Assembly (NCBI GenBank): GCA_022774865.1
Contig: JALFLH010000003.1
Location: 1-64,000, forward strand
Direction: 5' to 3'
Length of the DNA stretch: 64,000 bases
DNA from: Clostridiales bacterium
GTDB taxonomy: Bacteria > Bacillota > Clostridia > Oscillospirales > Oscillospiraceae
The notes under the pieces are model-generated. The model worked only from the letters and a program-made list of their open reading frames with translations. It did no database searches and was not told the origin of the DNA. A program made the position numbers and the translations under genes. This document shows positions 18,989-26,806 of the stretch, one piece after another. Numbering within the stretch: the stretch's first letter is position 1; each line of letters opens with the position of its first letter.

Positions 18989-20137
18989 ATGTCTAAGAAC
19001 AGCGTGACCCCAGCTCAGTTTTTCAGCACCGACAGACAGGTAGCCTCTTTGGCACTGATTGCCTGCCCCGGTGCGGAGGAATTTACCAGCTTGATTGACA
19101 AGCATTTGGTGGCTTGGGGAAAGGAAGTTGGAATCGACAAGGATACTTTTATTGTACCTTCGGATTGCCCCCGTTTTCAAAACGGCGATGCCAAAGGCCT
19201 GGTGAAGGAATCCGTCCGCGGGTATGATGTCTTCATTGTGGTGGATCCCGGCAACTACAGCCTGACCTATAATTTGTATGGCCATGAAAACCATATGTCT
19301 CCTGATGACCATTTTGCCAATCTGAAGCGCCTGATTCAGGCAGTGGCCGGCCGCGCTCATCGGGTATCCGTGATTATGCCCAGCCTGTATGGCGGCCGGC
19401 AGCACCGTCGTGTGGCAAGAGAGAGTCTGGACTGTGCGGTTGCCCTGCAGGAGCTGCACAGTATGGGCGTTTCCAATGTCATCACCTTTGACGCGCACGA
19501 TCCCAGATTGATGAATGCGGTTCCGCTGATGAGCTTCGACAATGTTATGCCCACCTATCAGGTGCTGAAAACGCTGCTCAAGCATATGCCCGATCTGGAC
19601 TTCAGTAAGGATCACTTTATGGTAATCAGCCCCGATGAGGGCGCTATGTCCCGGAATATGTACTATTCCAGTGTGCTGGGCTGTAATCTGGGTATGTTTT
19701 ATAAGCGCCGGGACTACTCCCGTGTGGTAAACGGACGAAATCCCATTGTGGCGCACGAGTATCTGGGTGAGAGCGTGGAGGGGAAAACGGTGTTCATTGC
19801 CGATGACATCATCGCCTCAGGTGAAAGTATGCTGGAGGTAGGCTGCGAGCTGAAAAAGCGCGGCGCCGATCGGATTATCTGCAATGCCACATTCCCACTG
19901 TTCACCAGCGGCCTGGACAAGTTTGACACTGCCGTGAAGGAGGGTATCCTGACCGCCGTGCTTGGAACCAATCTGACTTACCGTAAGCCGGAGCTGCTGG
20001 AACGGGACTGGTATTATGACGTGGACTGTTCCAAGTATACTGCCTATTTCGTTGCCGCCATCAATCACGATATGTCTGTTTCTTCCATCTGTGACCCTAT
20101 CTCCAAGATTGACGCACTGCTGACTAATCGCAAATAA
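18989..20137 (+). CDS. prs: Ribose-phosphate pyrophosphokinase, long form
   Basis: 382 residues; makes PRPP from ribose-5-phosphate and ATP. The C-terminal PRTase fold carries the PRPP loop VFIADDIIASGESM near 268 and an upstream region with FDAHDPR, matching Prs. The protein is about 65 residues longer than classical Prs (about 315), with a distinct N-terminus and the loop variant DDIIASGES in place of the usual DDMIDTGGT. GGAGGAG precedes the ATG. The 18770-18988 gap is AT-rich with a possible -10 (TAGAAT, 18900-18905) but no convincing -35. Family secure; the subclass is a clostridial variant by my reading. Confidence 0.9.
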   Translation: MSKNSVTPAQFFSTDRQVASLALIACPGAEEFTSLIDKHLVAWGKEVGIDKDTFIVPSDCPRFQNGDAKGLVKESVRGYDVFIVVDPGNYSLTYNLYGHENHMSPDDHFANLKRLIQAVAGRAHRVSVIMPSLYGGRQHRRVARESLDCAVALQELHSMGVSNVITFDAHDPRLMNAVPLMSFDNVMPTYQVLKTLLKHMPDLDFSKDHFMVISPDEGAMSRNMYYSSVLGCNLGMFYKRRDYSRVVNGRNPIVAHEYLGESVEGKTVFIADDIIASGESMLEVGCELKKRGADRIICNATFPLFTSGLDKFDTAVKEGILTAVLGTNLTYRKPELLERDWYYDVDCSKYTAYFVAAINHDMSVSSICDPISKIDALLTNRK

Positions 20138-20162
20138 TTCAGCAGAAATTGATTCAGAAAAT

Positions 20163-20185
20163 GCCCACCATCCGGTGGGCATTTT
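20163..20185 (+). terminator. Terminator after prs
   Basis: GCCCACC, loop ATCC, GGTGGGC, then ATTTTT. Confidence 0.85.
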
Positions 20186-20208
20186 TGTATACGGAAGAAG
20201 AAAAGAAA

Positions 20209-20236
20209 ACCGTCTGGAAAGTGATTTCCAGACGGT
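20209..20236 (-). terminator. Terminator of tRNA-Ser
   Basis: ACCGTCTGGAAA and TTTCCAGACGGT form a 12-bp stem. On the minus strand it is followed by TTTCTTTTC, 8 bases past the tRNA CCA. Confidence 0.8.
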
Positions 20237-20243
20237 ATCTATA

Positions 20244-20335
20244 TGGCGGAGAAGGAGGGATTTGAACCCTCGATACCCTTTTGGGGTATACACGATTTCC
20301 AATCGTGCGCGCTCGGCCAGCTACGCGACTTCTCC
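20244..20335 (-). tRNA. tRNA-Ser(GGA)
   Basis: 92 bases with a long variable arm typical of tRNA-Ser. Acceptor GGAGAAG pairs with CTTCTCC, discriminator G, CCA encoded. The anticodon stem CACGA/TCGTG encloses TTGGAAA, giving anticodon GGA. The T arm contains GGTTCAAATCC. Confidence 0.97.
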
Positions 20336-20418
20336 GTGCGCTCAGCTCTTGCCGACTCGCTTATAATACTACATGAAACGCCGGTTGTCAAGTCTAAATT
20401 TTGCGATTTTTGCATCCG

Positions 20419-20453
20419 AAAAAACGGGGCCGCGCCATTTTTGGCGCGGCCCC
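20419..20453 (-). terminator. Terminator of the 5'-nucleotidase gene
   Basis: GGGGCCGCGCC / GGCGCGGCCCC stem with six U on the minus strand, 15 bases past the stop codon. Confidence 0.88.
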
Positions 20454-20467
20454 TGCCGGGTTTAGGA

Positions 20468-22501
20468 TCAACGCTTCTTCTTCAGAATATCAAACACAAC
20501 GACAAACGCAACGGCGGCAATGATGGCAATCACAATGATGACAATCGCAAGGGTTTCTGCGACAGAGCCTTTTTCCTGAGCGGGGGCTTCGGTAACTTCG
20601 GTGGGGGCGGCAGTGGGCTCCTCCGTGGCTGCTTCGGTGGGCACCTCGGTGGGCTCGGTGCGGTCAGCCGCCTCAAATACGATACGGCCGCTTCCATTCA
20701 CGGTGGAGTAATCCAGCAGCATACCGGGGAACTTGGCCAGCAGAGGAGAGTTGGCCGCGTCAACCGCGCCGCCGTCAAAGGCCTGCACGTAATTGGCCAG
20801 AACCATGTAGTCTTCCATTACGTAATCGAGAACGTTGACGGCACCGCTGAACATATTAAAGCCGTCACCCAGATCACGCAGGGTGTAGTTGTATCCGGCC
20901 AGATTGTAGCTGGCGTCCAGATCCAGAGGCTCATAGGTGTTGGTGTCCTTGTTATAAACCTGAACATCATGGACCCGGTAACCTCCGGTGGGGCCGCCGA
21001 TCCAGACACCCTTGTCGTCCTTCTGGGTGGATTCGGGCCATTCACTGTCAATCATATAGGTAATGCCGGAAACCTGCAGGAAACCGCCGCACTCTTCACC
21101 CGTGCCGGCGCTGCGGGCGCCCCATTCCAGCGCGTCCAGAAGCTGCTGGCCGGTGATGGTCTGCAGGCAGGCCACGTTTCCGAAGGTATGAATCTCTTTG
21201 CAGGTCTTGTAAGAGATGTCACCGGTAACGGCCTTGTTGCGGACACCGCCGCCGTTCATGATGGCAACGTCCACATCCAAACCCATGTCATCAAACAGGA
21301 AGTACAGGGCGTCGGCGGCAAAGTCGCCGGTGTTGGTCTCCTGCTCACGAACCAGACGGTCATCACCCTCGTAGTTGTCGAAGGTCAGGCTGGTCGAGCC
21401 GATGACGGTACCCAGTTGGGTGTCGATTTCTTCAATCCACTGATCCTTGATGGCGGAAACAGCCTGATCAGCACACCAGGTCAGTTCCTTGGGCAACAGA
21501 TCAGAGACAAATTCATAGCCGACCACATGGGTCACTTCGTTGCCCTTGTCATCCAGAACGGCATTGCCGGCTTCATCCTTTTCAACCTCGGTGATCTCAT
21601 TGTATTCCACGAAATCGGTGGTAATTTCGCCGGTTTCCGCGTCGATTACCATCATACCGATGCGGTTGAAATAGTCACCGGTCTGAGTCAGCAGGACGGT
21701 GTTGCCGTCCTTGTCGGCAACTTCCTTGCCTTCCACAGTGGAGTGGGAGTGGCCGTCAATGAACGCGTCCAGACCGGAGACGTGTGCGATGGTCTCTTCG
21801 GAAGTCCAGGGCTGAGAGGCCGCATCGTCGCCCAGATGACCCAGGGCGATAACCTTGGTAGCGCCGGCAGCCTTGGCATCATCAGTGGCTTTCTGCACGT
21901 CGGCATACAGGGCGGAGCCGTCATCACCGCCGGAAATACCATAGATGTAATTGCCGTCCGCATCCTGGAAATAGGCGGGAGTGGATTTGGTAAAGGACTC
22001 GGGGGTGGTGACGCCCACGATGGCGACGACTTCATCGCCGCAGGGGAAGAGCACGTAGCTGTCCAGCACGTTTTCACCCCGGACACCGTTCTCCTCTTGG
22101 TAGAAATTGCAGGAGACATAGGGGAAGTTCGCCCAGGAAATGACATTCATGGTGCCGTCCATGTCATAGTCGAACTCATGGTTTCCCAGAGTAGCTGCGT
22201 CATAGCCGGCGGCGTTCATGAGCTTGATGATGGTCTCGCCCTTGTCCATGGAGCCGTAGGCAGTACCCTGGATGTGGTCACCGGCATCAACGAGCAATAC
22301 GTTGTCATACTGCTTCTTCAATTCAGTTTTCAAAGCAGCAATGACATCGTAGCTCAGAGGGCCGTCGATGTAGGTATGGACATCGTTGGTGTACAGAATC
22401 ACGATGTCATTCGCATCCGCAGTTTCCGCGGCCATGACGGCGGGCACACCCAGAACCAGAACCATGGCCAGACACAGAATCGTTGCGATCAGTTTGCGCA
22501 T
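20468..22501 (-). CDS. Surface-anchored bifunctional UDP-sugar hydrolase/5'-nucleotidase
   Basis: 677 residues. A signal peptide (1-24, ending VMAAE) is followed by a metallophosphatase domain with YTNDVH (37-42), DAGDH (72-76), GNHEFDYD (106 on) and ALGHLGDD/DGHSHS, then a 5'-nucleotidase C-terminal domain with NGGGVR and the substrate-stacking region. A linker rich in Thr, Glu and Pro leads to a C-terminal transmembrane helix with a KKKR tail, so the enzyme is tethered on the outer face. It should dephosphorylate extracellular nucleotides to release nucleosides and phosphate. AAGGAGG precedes the ATG. Secure for family; exact substrate range unknown. Confidence 0.93.
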   Translation of the reverse strand: MRKLIATILCLAMVLVLGVPAVMAAETADANDIVILYTNDVHTYIDGPLSYDVIAALKTELKKQYDNVLLVDAGDHIQGTAYGSMDKGETIIKLMNAAGYDAATLGNHEFDYDMDGTMNVISWANFPYVSCNFYQEENGVRGENVLDSYVLFPCGDEVVAIVGVTTPESFTKSTPAYFQDADGNYIYGISGGDDGSALYADVQKATDDAKAAGATKVIALGHLGDDAASQPWTSEETIAHVSGLDAFIDGHSHSTVEGKEVADKDGNTVLLTQTGDYFNRIGMMVIDAETGEITTDFVEYNEITEVEKDEAGNAVLDDKGNEVTHVVGYEFVSDLLPKELTWCADQAVSAIKDQWIEEIDTQLGTVIGSTSLTFDNYEGDDRLVREQETNTGDFAADALYFLFDDMGLDVDVAIMNGGGVRNKAVTGDISYKTCKEIHTFGNVACLQTITGQQLLDALEWGARSAGTGEECGGFLQVSGITYMIDSEWPESTQKDDKGVWIGGPTGGYRVHDVQVYNKDTNTYEPLDLDASYNLAGYNYTLRDLGDGFNMFSGAVNVLDYVMEDYMVLANYVQAFDGGAVDAANSPLLAKFPGMLLDYSTVNGSGRIVFEAADRTEPTEVPTEAATEEPTAAPTEVTEAPAQEKGSVAETLAIVIIVIAIIAAVAFVVVFDILKKKR

Positions 22502-22641
22502 TTTCAATATCCTCCTTAATATTCTTACACCTTTTCTCTGGTGCAGCTTTATTTTACCGTATTTTCCGGGAAAAGGGAATAGGGTATTTGTGACAGAATT
22601 TTGAATTTTTTCGTTTGATCGCGCCGGCTTTGATCTTCCGG

Positions 22642-22672
22642 TTGACAGGGAAGGGAAAATGTGGTATATAAT
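22642..22672 (+). promoter_or_regulatory. Promoter of the antiporter leader
   Basis: TTGACA at 22642-22647; the -10 is TATATA at 17 bp or TATAAT at 19 bp. Confidence 0.7.
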
Positions 22673-22679
22673 GTACAGA

Positions 22680-22850
22680 CTCGATGTGGGGGAGTAGCAA
22701 GCGCTTTTGCGTAGCGTGTCAACAGTACGGCTTTTGCCTGGCACGCTTCAAATTGCCAGACTCATGTGTAACGCGGAATGCGATACGTGGGTGCCCCGGG
22801 ATAAATGCTTTGGCCTGTGCACAGCGTATACGCTTTGCCGGGTCTTTTTA
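22680..22850 (+). promoter_or_regulatory. yybP-ykoY-type manganese riboswitch with terminator
   Basis: The transcript begins with GGGGGAGTAGC (22688-22699) and returns with GCCAGACTC (22755 on), the two conserved strands of the yybP-ykoY Mn2+ aptamer; GTGTCAACAG and GCACGC form a middle helix. A CCCGG/CCGGG stem ending in TCTTTTTATTT at about 22794-22850 serves as a transcriptional expression platform. The downstream gene is a CaCA-type cation antiporter, a class of gene known to carry this riboswitch. Recognised from memory of the consensus; a covariance search would settle it. Confidence 0.7.
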
Positions 22851-22906
22851 TTTATTGTCCGCTGCATAGGCCGCAGTGCGGCTTATGCACGCACCGAAAG
22901 GTGGGT

Positions 22907-22946
22907 AATTCCATAAAAATGGCTCTTTTCCCGCGTTTATGGAATT
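22907..22946. repeat. Inverted repeat in the antiporter leader
   Basis: AATTCCATAAA and TTTATGGAATT, 11-bp perfect arms around 18 bases, between the riboswitch and the antiporter start; role unclear. Confidence 0.5.
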
Positions 22947-22997
22947 CAGACAGTAATCAATGGGTATCCGCAAAATCTGAGTGAAGGAGAATTCAAT

Positions 22998-23987
22998 ATG
23001 TTCGTATCTGTTCTGCTGTTTGCCCTTGGCCTGCTTCTTCTGATCAAGGGCGGAGATTGGTTCGTGGACGGCGCTACCGGGCTTGCCCGTCGGTTTCACC
23101 TGCCGGATATTATTGTAGGTGCTACCGTCGTTTCCATCGGAACCACACTCCCGGAAGTGATGGTCTCCGCTACCGGTGCCATGCTGGGTCAAGGCTCCAT
23201 GGCCTATGGAAACGCCATCGGTTCCATCATCTGCAATACCGCGCTGATTGCGGCTATTTCTGTGGCGGTCAATCCGGGGCCGGTCAATGTGAAATCCATG
23301 AAGATGCCTGTGATCTTCTTTTTCTGCTCCGCGGCGGTCTACTGTCTGGCTGCCTACATTCTGGGCGAGTTTCCCCGCTGGATGGGAATTGTGATGATGG
23401 CGATTTTTGCAACCTATCTGGTAATCACGGTTCGGCAGGGGCTGAAGAATCCCGACTCTGTGGAGGCGGAAGATCTGGAGACGGAAGCGGAGAAGGCGGA
23501 AGCGGCAGCACCCAAAAAGCTCTGGCAGGATCTTCTGCTGCTGGTTGTGGGTGCGGCGCTGATTGCGGTCGGCGCGGATCTGCTGGTGGAGCACGGCACC
23601 ATCATCGCCAGAGAACTGGGGGTTCCCGAGACGGTGATTGCCCTGACATTCGTGGCGCTGGGAACCAGCCTGCCCGAGCTGGTCACAACCATCACTTCGC
23701 TGAAGAAGGGACATGCTTCCCTTGGAATCGGCAATGTCATCGGCGCCAATGTGTTCAATCTGGTTCTGGTTTCCGGCGTGGCTGTGACGCTGGCTCCCTT
23801 TGAAGTGCCCATGGGCAACCGGATTTTTGGAATCAATTCCTCGCTGGTGCTGGATATTCCGCTGATGCTGGCGGTGATGCTCATTTTGACGGTGCCCGCG
23901 CTGCGCACCAAAAAACTGCACCGCTGGCAGGGAATTCTCCTGCTGTGCCTGTACGCCGCGTTCTGCGTCTGCCAGTTCGCCATGTAA
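22998..23987 (+). CDS. Calcium/sodium-type cation antiporter (CaCA family, YrbG-like)
   Basis: 329 residues with about ten transmembrane helices in two inverted halves. The alpha repeats are GATVVSIGTTLPE and ALTFVALGTSLPEL, each with the ion-binding Glu and Thr/Ser. A cytoplasmic acidic loop (about 150-170, rich in Glu/Ala) separates the halves. It exchanges Ca2+, or plausibly Mn2+ here, for Na+ or H+ across the membrane. The manganese-riboswitch-like leader suggests induction by excess Mn2+, which would make export of Mn2+ its job; that is inference. AAGGAG precedes the ATG. Confidence 0.92.
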   Translation: MFVSVLLFALGLLLLIKGGDWFVDGATGLARRFHLPDIIVGATVVSIGTTLPEVMVSATGAMLGQGSMAYGNAIGSIICNTALIAAISVAVNPGPVNVKSMKMPVIFFFCSAAVYCLAAYILGEFPRWMGIVMMAIFATYLVITVRQGLKNPDSVEAEDLETEAEKAEAAAPKKLWQDLLLLVVGAALIAVGADLLVEHGTIIARELGVPETVIALTFVALGTSLPELVTTITSLKKGHASLGIGNVIGANVFNLVLVSGVAVTLAPFEVPMGNRIFGINSSLVLDIPLMLAVMLILTVPALRTKKLHRWQGILLLCLYAAFCVCQFAM

Positions 23988-24036
23988 GCCATGTAAAGGG
24001 AATGTCCCCTGTCCGAACGGGCAGGGGATATCAAAA

Positions 24037-24067
24037 AAACAGAGACTCGAAAGAGCCTCTGTTTTTT
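24037..24067. terminator. Bidirectional terminator between antiporter and tRNA-Leu genes
   Basis: AAACAGAG with CTCTGTTT, flanked by A and T runs. It serves the plus-strand antiporter and the minus-strand tRNA-Leu pair. A separate GTCCCCTGTCC/GGGCAGGGGAT stem lies just upstream at about 24004-24030. Confidence 0.65.
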
Positions 24068-24154
24068 GGTGCGCGAGGCGGGACTTGAACCCGCACGTCC
24101 GCAGTGAACACTAGAACCTGAATCTAGCGAGTCTACCAATTCCACCACTCGCGC
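24067..24154 (-). tRNA. tRNA-Leu(CAG), copy 2
   Basis: 88 bases including encoded CCA. Acceptor GCGCGAG/CTCGCGC; anticodon stem CTAGA/TCTAG encloses TTCAGGT, anticodon CAG; class II variable arm. It is a tandem duplicate of 24176-24263 with a single visible difference in the variable arm. Confidence 0.96.
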
Positions 24155-24175
24155 ATATGAAGTTGAGAAAAGAGT

Positions 24176-24263
24176 TGGTGCGCGAGGCGGGACTTGAACC
24201 CGCACGTCCGCAATGAACACTAGAACCTGAATCTAGCGAGTCTACCAATTCCACCACTCGCGC
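24176..24263 (-). tRNA. tRNA-Leu(CAG), copy 1
   Basis: 88 bases, the same acceptor, anticodon CAG and encoded CCA as the following copy. 21 bases separate the two, so they are probably processed from one transcript ending at the 24037-24067 terminator. Confidence 0.96.
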
Positions 24264-24359
24264 AACTGCAATTCTCCTGATTGAGTTCTCGCTCAACCAC
24301 TTATATATCTTATCATGTTATACAGGATTTGTCAACACTTTTTTCGCTTTTGCGTCTTT

Positions 24360-24554
24360 TTATTCCTTGACGTAGAGCATACAGTGACAGTAGCCTTTGA
24401 AATTGGGATCTGCGATTTGCTCACGGAACTCTTTGCACATACATTTGTTATCTTCCGTCCGTTCCAGCCGGCAGGGGCAGTATCCGCCGGTACGCTTCAG
24501 TCCTTCGCGGATGGACTTGACCATTTCCTTATCGTCGTTCAGTCTGACAGCCAT
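24360..24554 (-). CDS. Small ferredoxin-thioredoxin reductase catalytic-chain-like protein
   Basis: 64 residues, starting MAVRLNDDKEMVKSI. Cysteines occur as CPC, CMC and CHC (GGYCPCRLER, NKCMCKEFREQI, GYCHCMLYVKE), the pattern of the FTR beta chain: four Cys for a 4Fe-4S cluster plus a redox-active pair. AGGAG precedes the ATG by 8 bases. It is shorter than plant and cyanobacterial FTR beta, and no alpha chain or thioredoxin gene is nearby. It may reduce a thioredoxin-like partner with ferredoxin electrons, but that is inferred only from the motif. Confidence 0.8.
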   Translation of the reverse strand: MAVRLNDDKEMVKSIREGLKRTGGYCPCRLERTEDNKCMCKEFREQIADPNFKGYCHCMLYVKE

Positions 24555-24614
24555 TTTCAACGCTCCTTCCTTCCGACTATTATAAAAATCAAGGGGAAAA
24601 TGTCAATAGGGCAT

Positions 24615-25154
24615 TTATGGAATCCGGCGGTAATGCCCGTCCTGAATTGCGTAGCCCCGCCCGGGTTCTGGCTGCCATTCATAGCGGGATTTGTTTTCGC
24701 CGGGGAACAGGTGCTCCAGGATGGCGGAAATGACCCCGCCATGGGTGATCACCACCGTGTCCTCCTGAATCCGGGAAAAAGCTTCCAGTACACGCTCCTT
24801 CATCTGGGCGCCGCTTTCTCCCCCCGGGGGGATGTTTCCTTCGTTGTCTCCTGTGAGCCATGCCTGATAGGCAGGAATGTCTTTTAGTTCCTCATAGCTG
24901 TGCATTTCAAAAATGCCGAAGTCAACCTCCCGAAACTGGGGTGCCTCCTCATAGAATACATCGCCAAAAAGAATGCGCAGGGTTTCGTTTGTCCGCTTCA
25001 TTCCGCTGGTGAGAAAGCGGACGTTTTGAATGTCATAATGCAGTTGTGCCAGTTCCGCTGCACCCTGTCGGGACAGAGGCAGATCGGTACTGCCGCAGTA
25101 GAGGCGGCGCTCGTTGGCTTCCGTTTTGCCGTGACGAATCAGATAAATCCTCAT
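24615..25154 (-). CDS. CobC-like histidine phosphatase (alpha-ribazole phosphatase)
   Basis: 179 residues of the phosphoglycerate mutase-like superfamily: LIRHGKTEANERRLYCGSTDLPLS at the N-terminus holds the phosphorylated histidine, with REVDFGIFEM and VITHGGVISA later. GxTDxPL is frequent in CobC. The start codon overlaps the stop of the short CobU gene (ATGA), and it is the last gene of the cobalamin operon. That supports removal of the 5' phosphate of alpha-ribazole or cobalamin-5'-phosphate. The superfamily is certain; the substrate is inferred from context. Confidence 0.87.
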   Translation of the reverse strand: MRIYLIRHGKTEANERRLYCGSTDLPLSRQGAAELAQLHYDIQNVRFLTSGMKRTNETLRILFGDVFYEEAPQFREVDFGIFEMHSYEELKDIPAYQAWLTGDNEGNIPPGGESGAQMKERVLEAFSRIQEDTVVITHGGVISAILEHLFPGENKSRYEWQPEPGRGYAIQDGHYRRIP

Positions 25155-25513
25155 TTGAGCCGGTGCTCCAATCCGCAGAAAATCCGGCTGACCCGGGTGG
25201 CCTTCGATGCCAGATACTGGCAAAGCCGGCCGGTATCCTGCCGCCAGGCGCGCGCATGGCCATCCACGGGCACCACGCCGCAGAAAATATCCTGGCAGAT
25301 CAGGATGGCATCCTCCCATTCCGCCCGGTGGGCCTGAAAGAAGGAAAGGGCATCCGTCCGTGTTTCAGTGAATACCTCCAGTCGGTCGATGCAGGGTTTG
25401 GAAAAGTCAATTTCCGCTCCGCTGCAGGTGTAGATGTCCGAATCCTTCAGATGAAATTCTCTTTTCGCAAACTCCAGCTTGCCCTGCCAGGCTCCGCCGA
25501 TAATCAATACCAT
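25151..25513 (-). CDS. Shortened CobU paralogue with altered P-loop
   Basis: 120 residues, against about 180 for CobU. The N-terminal strand and P-loop read LIIGGAWQGKLEFAK, so the usual Ser/Thr after the P-loop Lys is Leu. The C-terminal half (DIFCGVVPVDGHARAWRQDTGRL, ending CGLEHRLK) aligns by eye with the end of CobU (GxGIVP...RxFRDxxGRxN...GxPxxLK). The central segment with the guanylylated histidine is missing. It sits between cobS and the cobC-like gene, with a full CobU two genes upstream. It could be a regulatory or partner subunit, or a kinase of a different nucleotide-loop intermediate. Function not established. Confidence 0.75.
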   Translation of the reverse strand: MVLIIGGAWQGKLEFAKREFHLKDSDIYTCSGAEIDFSKPCIDRLEVFTETRTDALSFFQAHRAEWEDAILICQDIFCGVVPVDGHARAWRQDTGRLCQYLASKATRVSRIFCGLEHRLK

Positions 25514-25523
25514 AATGGCCTCC

Positions 25524-26264
25524 TTAAATCAGACAGGCGGCTGCGGCGCCGCAAAGCTCTCCGATGGTCAGCGCGTAGCCCGCAATGTCCCCGTTCATTC
25601 CCTCCAGAGATCGATAGCCCCGGCGCAGCGCCAGCGCGTAGCCGGCCATACATCCGGCCAACGCCAGACCACCTTTGCCGCAGATCAGAATACCGGCGGC
25701 AGTCAATACAAACAGCACAGTTGAAAGGACAATCAGATGAGATTTTGGCTTTTCCTGCGCGGCGTACTGGCTGGTGGGCATGGGCTTCAGACCCGTCACC
25801 GCCAGCGCGGAGCAGCACCGGCTGACCGCCGGGATCAGAATCAGAATCCGAAAATCCGTATTTTCCCGCGCGGAAGAGAAAAAGGTGAACTGCGCCAGAA
25901 TCAGCATGGCTACGCCGATCACCGCGAAGCTGCCAACATGGGAGTCCTTCAGAATTTCCCGGCGGCGCGCCGGCTCACGGCAGGATTTGACCGCGTCGGT
26001 TACGTCCATGAATCCGTCGAGGTGGATAAATCCCGTGGAAAAGTAGGGCCATGCGCTCAAAAACAGTCCGGATACAAGCGACGGCAGCGACAGCAGGCGG
26101 CACAGCCAAGCCAGAACTGCCCACAGAATTCCGATTTCCAGCCCCACCAGAGGCAGAAACAGCAGCATTTTCCCCCGGGCTTTTTCGTCCCAGATCTGAA
26201 AGGGGAAGGGAATGGCGCAGAACATACTCTGGCACATGGCAAAAGCGTGCAGACAGGTTTTCAT
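25524..26264 (-). CDS. cobS: Adenosylcobinamide-GDP ribazoletransferase (cobalamin synthase)
   Basis: 246 residues, multiple membrane helices. The motif GFIHLDGFMDVTDAV near residue 78 is the CobS signature with the metal-binding acidic residues, and KDSHVGSFAVIG is also conserved. It joins activated cobinamide to alpha-ribazole (phosphate) at the membrane, completing the nucleotide loop. Its start overlaps the end of cobU by 4 bases. Secure. Confidence 0.96.
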   Translation of the reverse strand: MKTCLHAFAMCQSMFCAIPFPFQIWDEKARGKMLLFLPLVGLEIGILWAVLAWLCRLLSLPSLVSGLFLSAWPYFSTGFIHLDGFMDVTDAVKSCREPARRREILKDSHVGSFAVIGVAMLILAQFTFFSSARENTDFRILILIPAVSRCCSALAVTGLKPMPTSQYAAQEKPKSHLIVLSTVLFVLTAAGILICGKGGLALAGCMAGYALALRRGYRSLEGMNGDIAGYALTIGELCGAAAACLI

Positions 26265-26806
26265 AGCGGCATCGCTCCCTTGTAGAGAATGGGGATTCCC
26301 GCGGACATTTCCACAACCGTGTCGCAGACCTGCGCGAGGCGGCGGTCAATTTTCGCCAGACACCGGCGGTAGGCTTCGGTGGACGGATCATAGTGCACCG
26401 CATCGGAATAGAGATAATCGCTGACGACGACGGCATTGCCCACGCTTCGGACAAACGCGATCAACTCATCGGCACATCGGCCTGCTGCTTCCAAATCCAT
26501 TTCATAGTTTTTTTCCGGGGGGAACAGGGCGTTCTGCAGCAGCGCCGTGGCGCTGTCTACCAGAAAGGTGCCGGTTCTGTCCACCCGGTTCAGACAGGAC
26601 AGAATGTCCCGCCCGCATTCAATGGTTTCAAAGCCGAGACCGGCCCGGTCGGCGACGTGCCGCCGGATGCGCGCCCGGTCCTCCGCGTCCACAGGGATCA
26701 TGGTGGCGACATAGTAGCGTGGGCCGTTCCGGGACAGGGTCACGGCCAGATTCTGCGCCAGCGTGGATTTCCCATTTTTGGCTCCACCGGAAATGAAACA
26801 GGTCAT
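26261..26806 (-). CDS. cobU: Adenosylcobinamide kinase / adenosylcobinamide-phosphate guanylyltransferase
   Basis: 181 residues, the full CobU length. The P-loop GGAKNGKST lies at residues 7-15, ATMIPVDAEDRARIRRH carries the guanylylation region, and LVDSATALLQNALF and VVVSDY follow. It phosphorylates cobinamide and transfers GMP to give cobinamide-GDP for CobS. It overlaps cobT by 4 bases (ATGA). Secure. A second, shortened CobU-like gene lies two genes downstream. Confidence 0.95.
   Translation of the reverse strand: MTCFISGGAKNGKSTLAQNLAVTLSRNGPRYYVATMIPVDAEDRARIRRHVADRAGLGFETIECGRDILSCLNRVDRTGTFLVDSATALLQNALFPPEKNYEMDLEAAGRCADELIAFVRSVGNAVVVSDYLYSDAVHYDPSTEAYRRCLAKIDRRLAQVCDTVVEMSAGIPILYKGAMPL

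Noticed and set aside
20243-22519. A 758-codon open frame on the plus strand opposite the 5'-nucleotidase
   Set aside because: It spans the tRNA-Ser complement and the nucleotidase in antisense and lacks any domain; the minus-strand gene has a signal peptide and all catalytic motifs.
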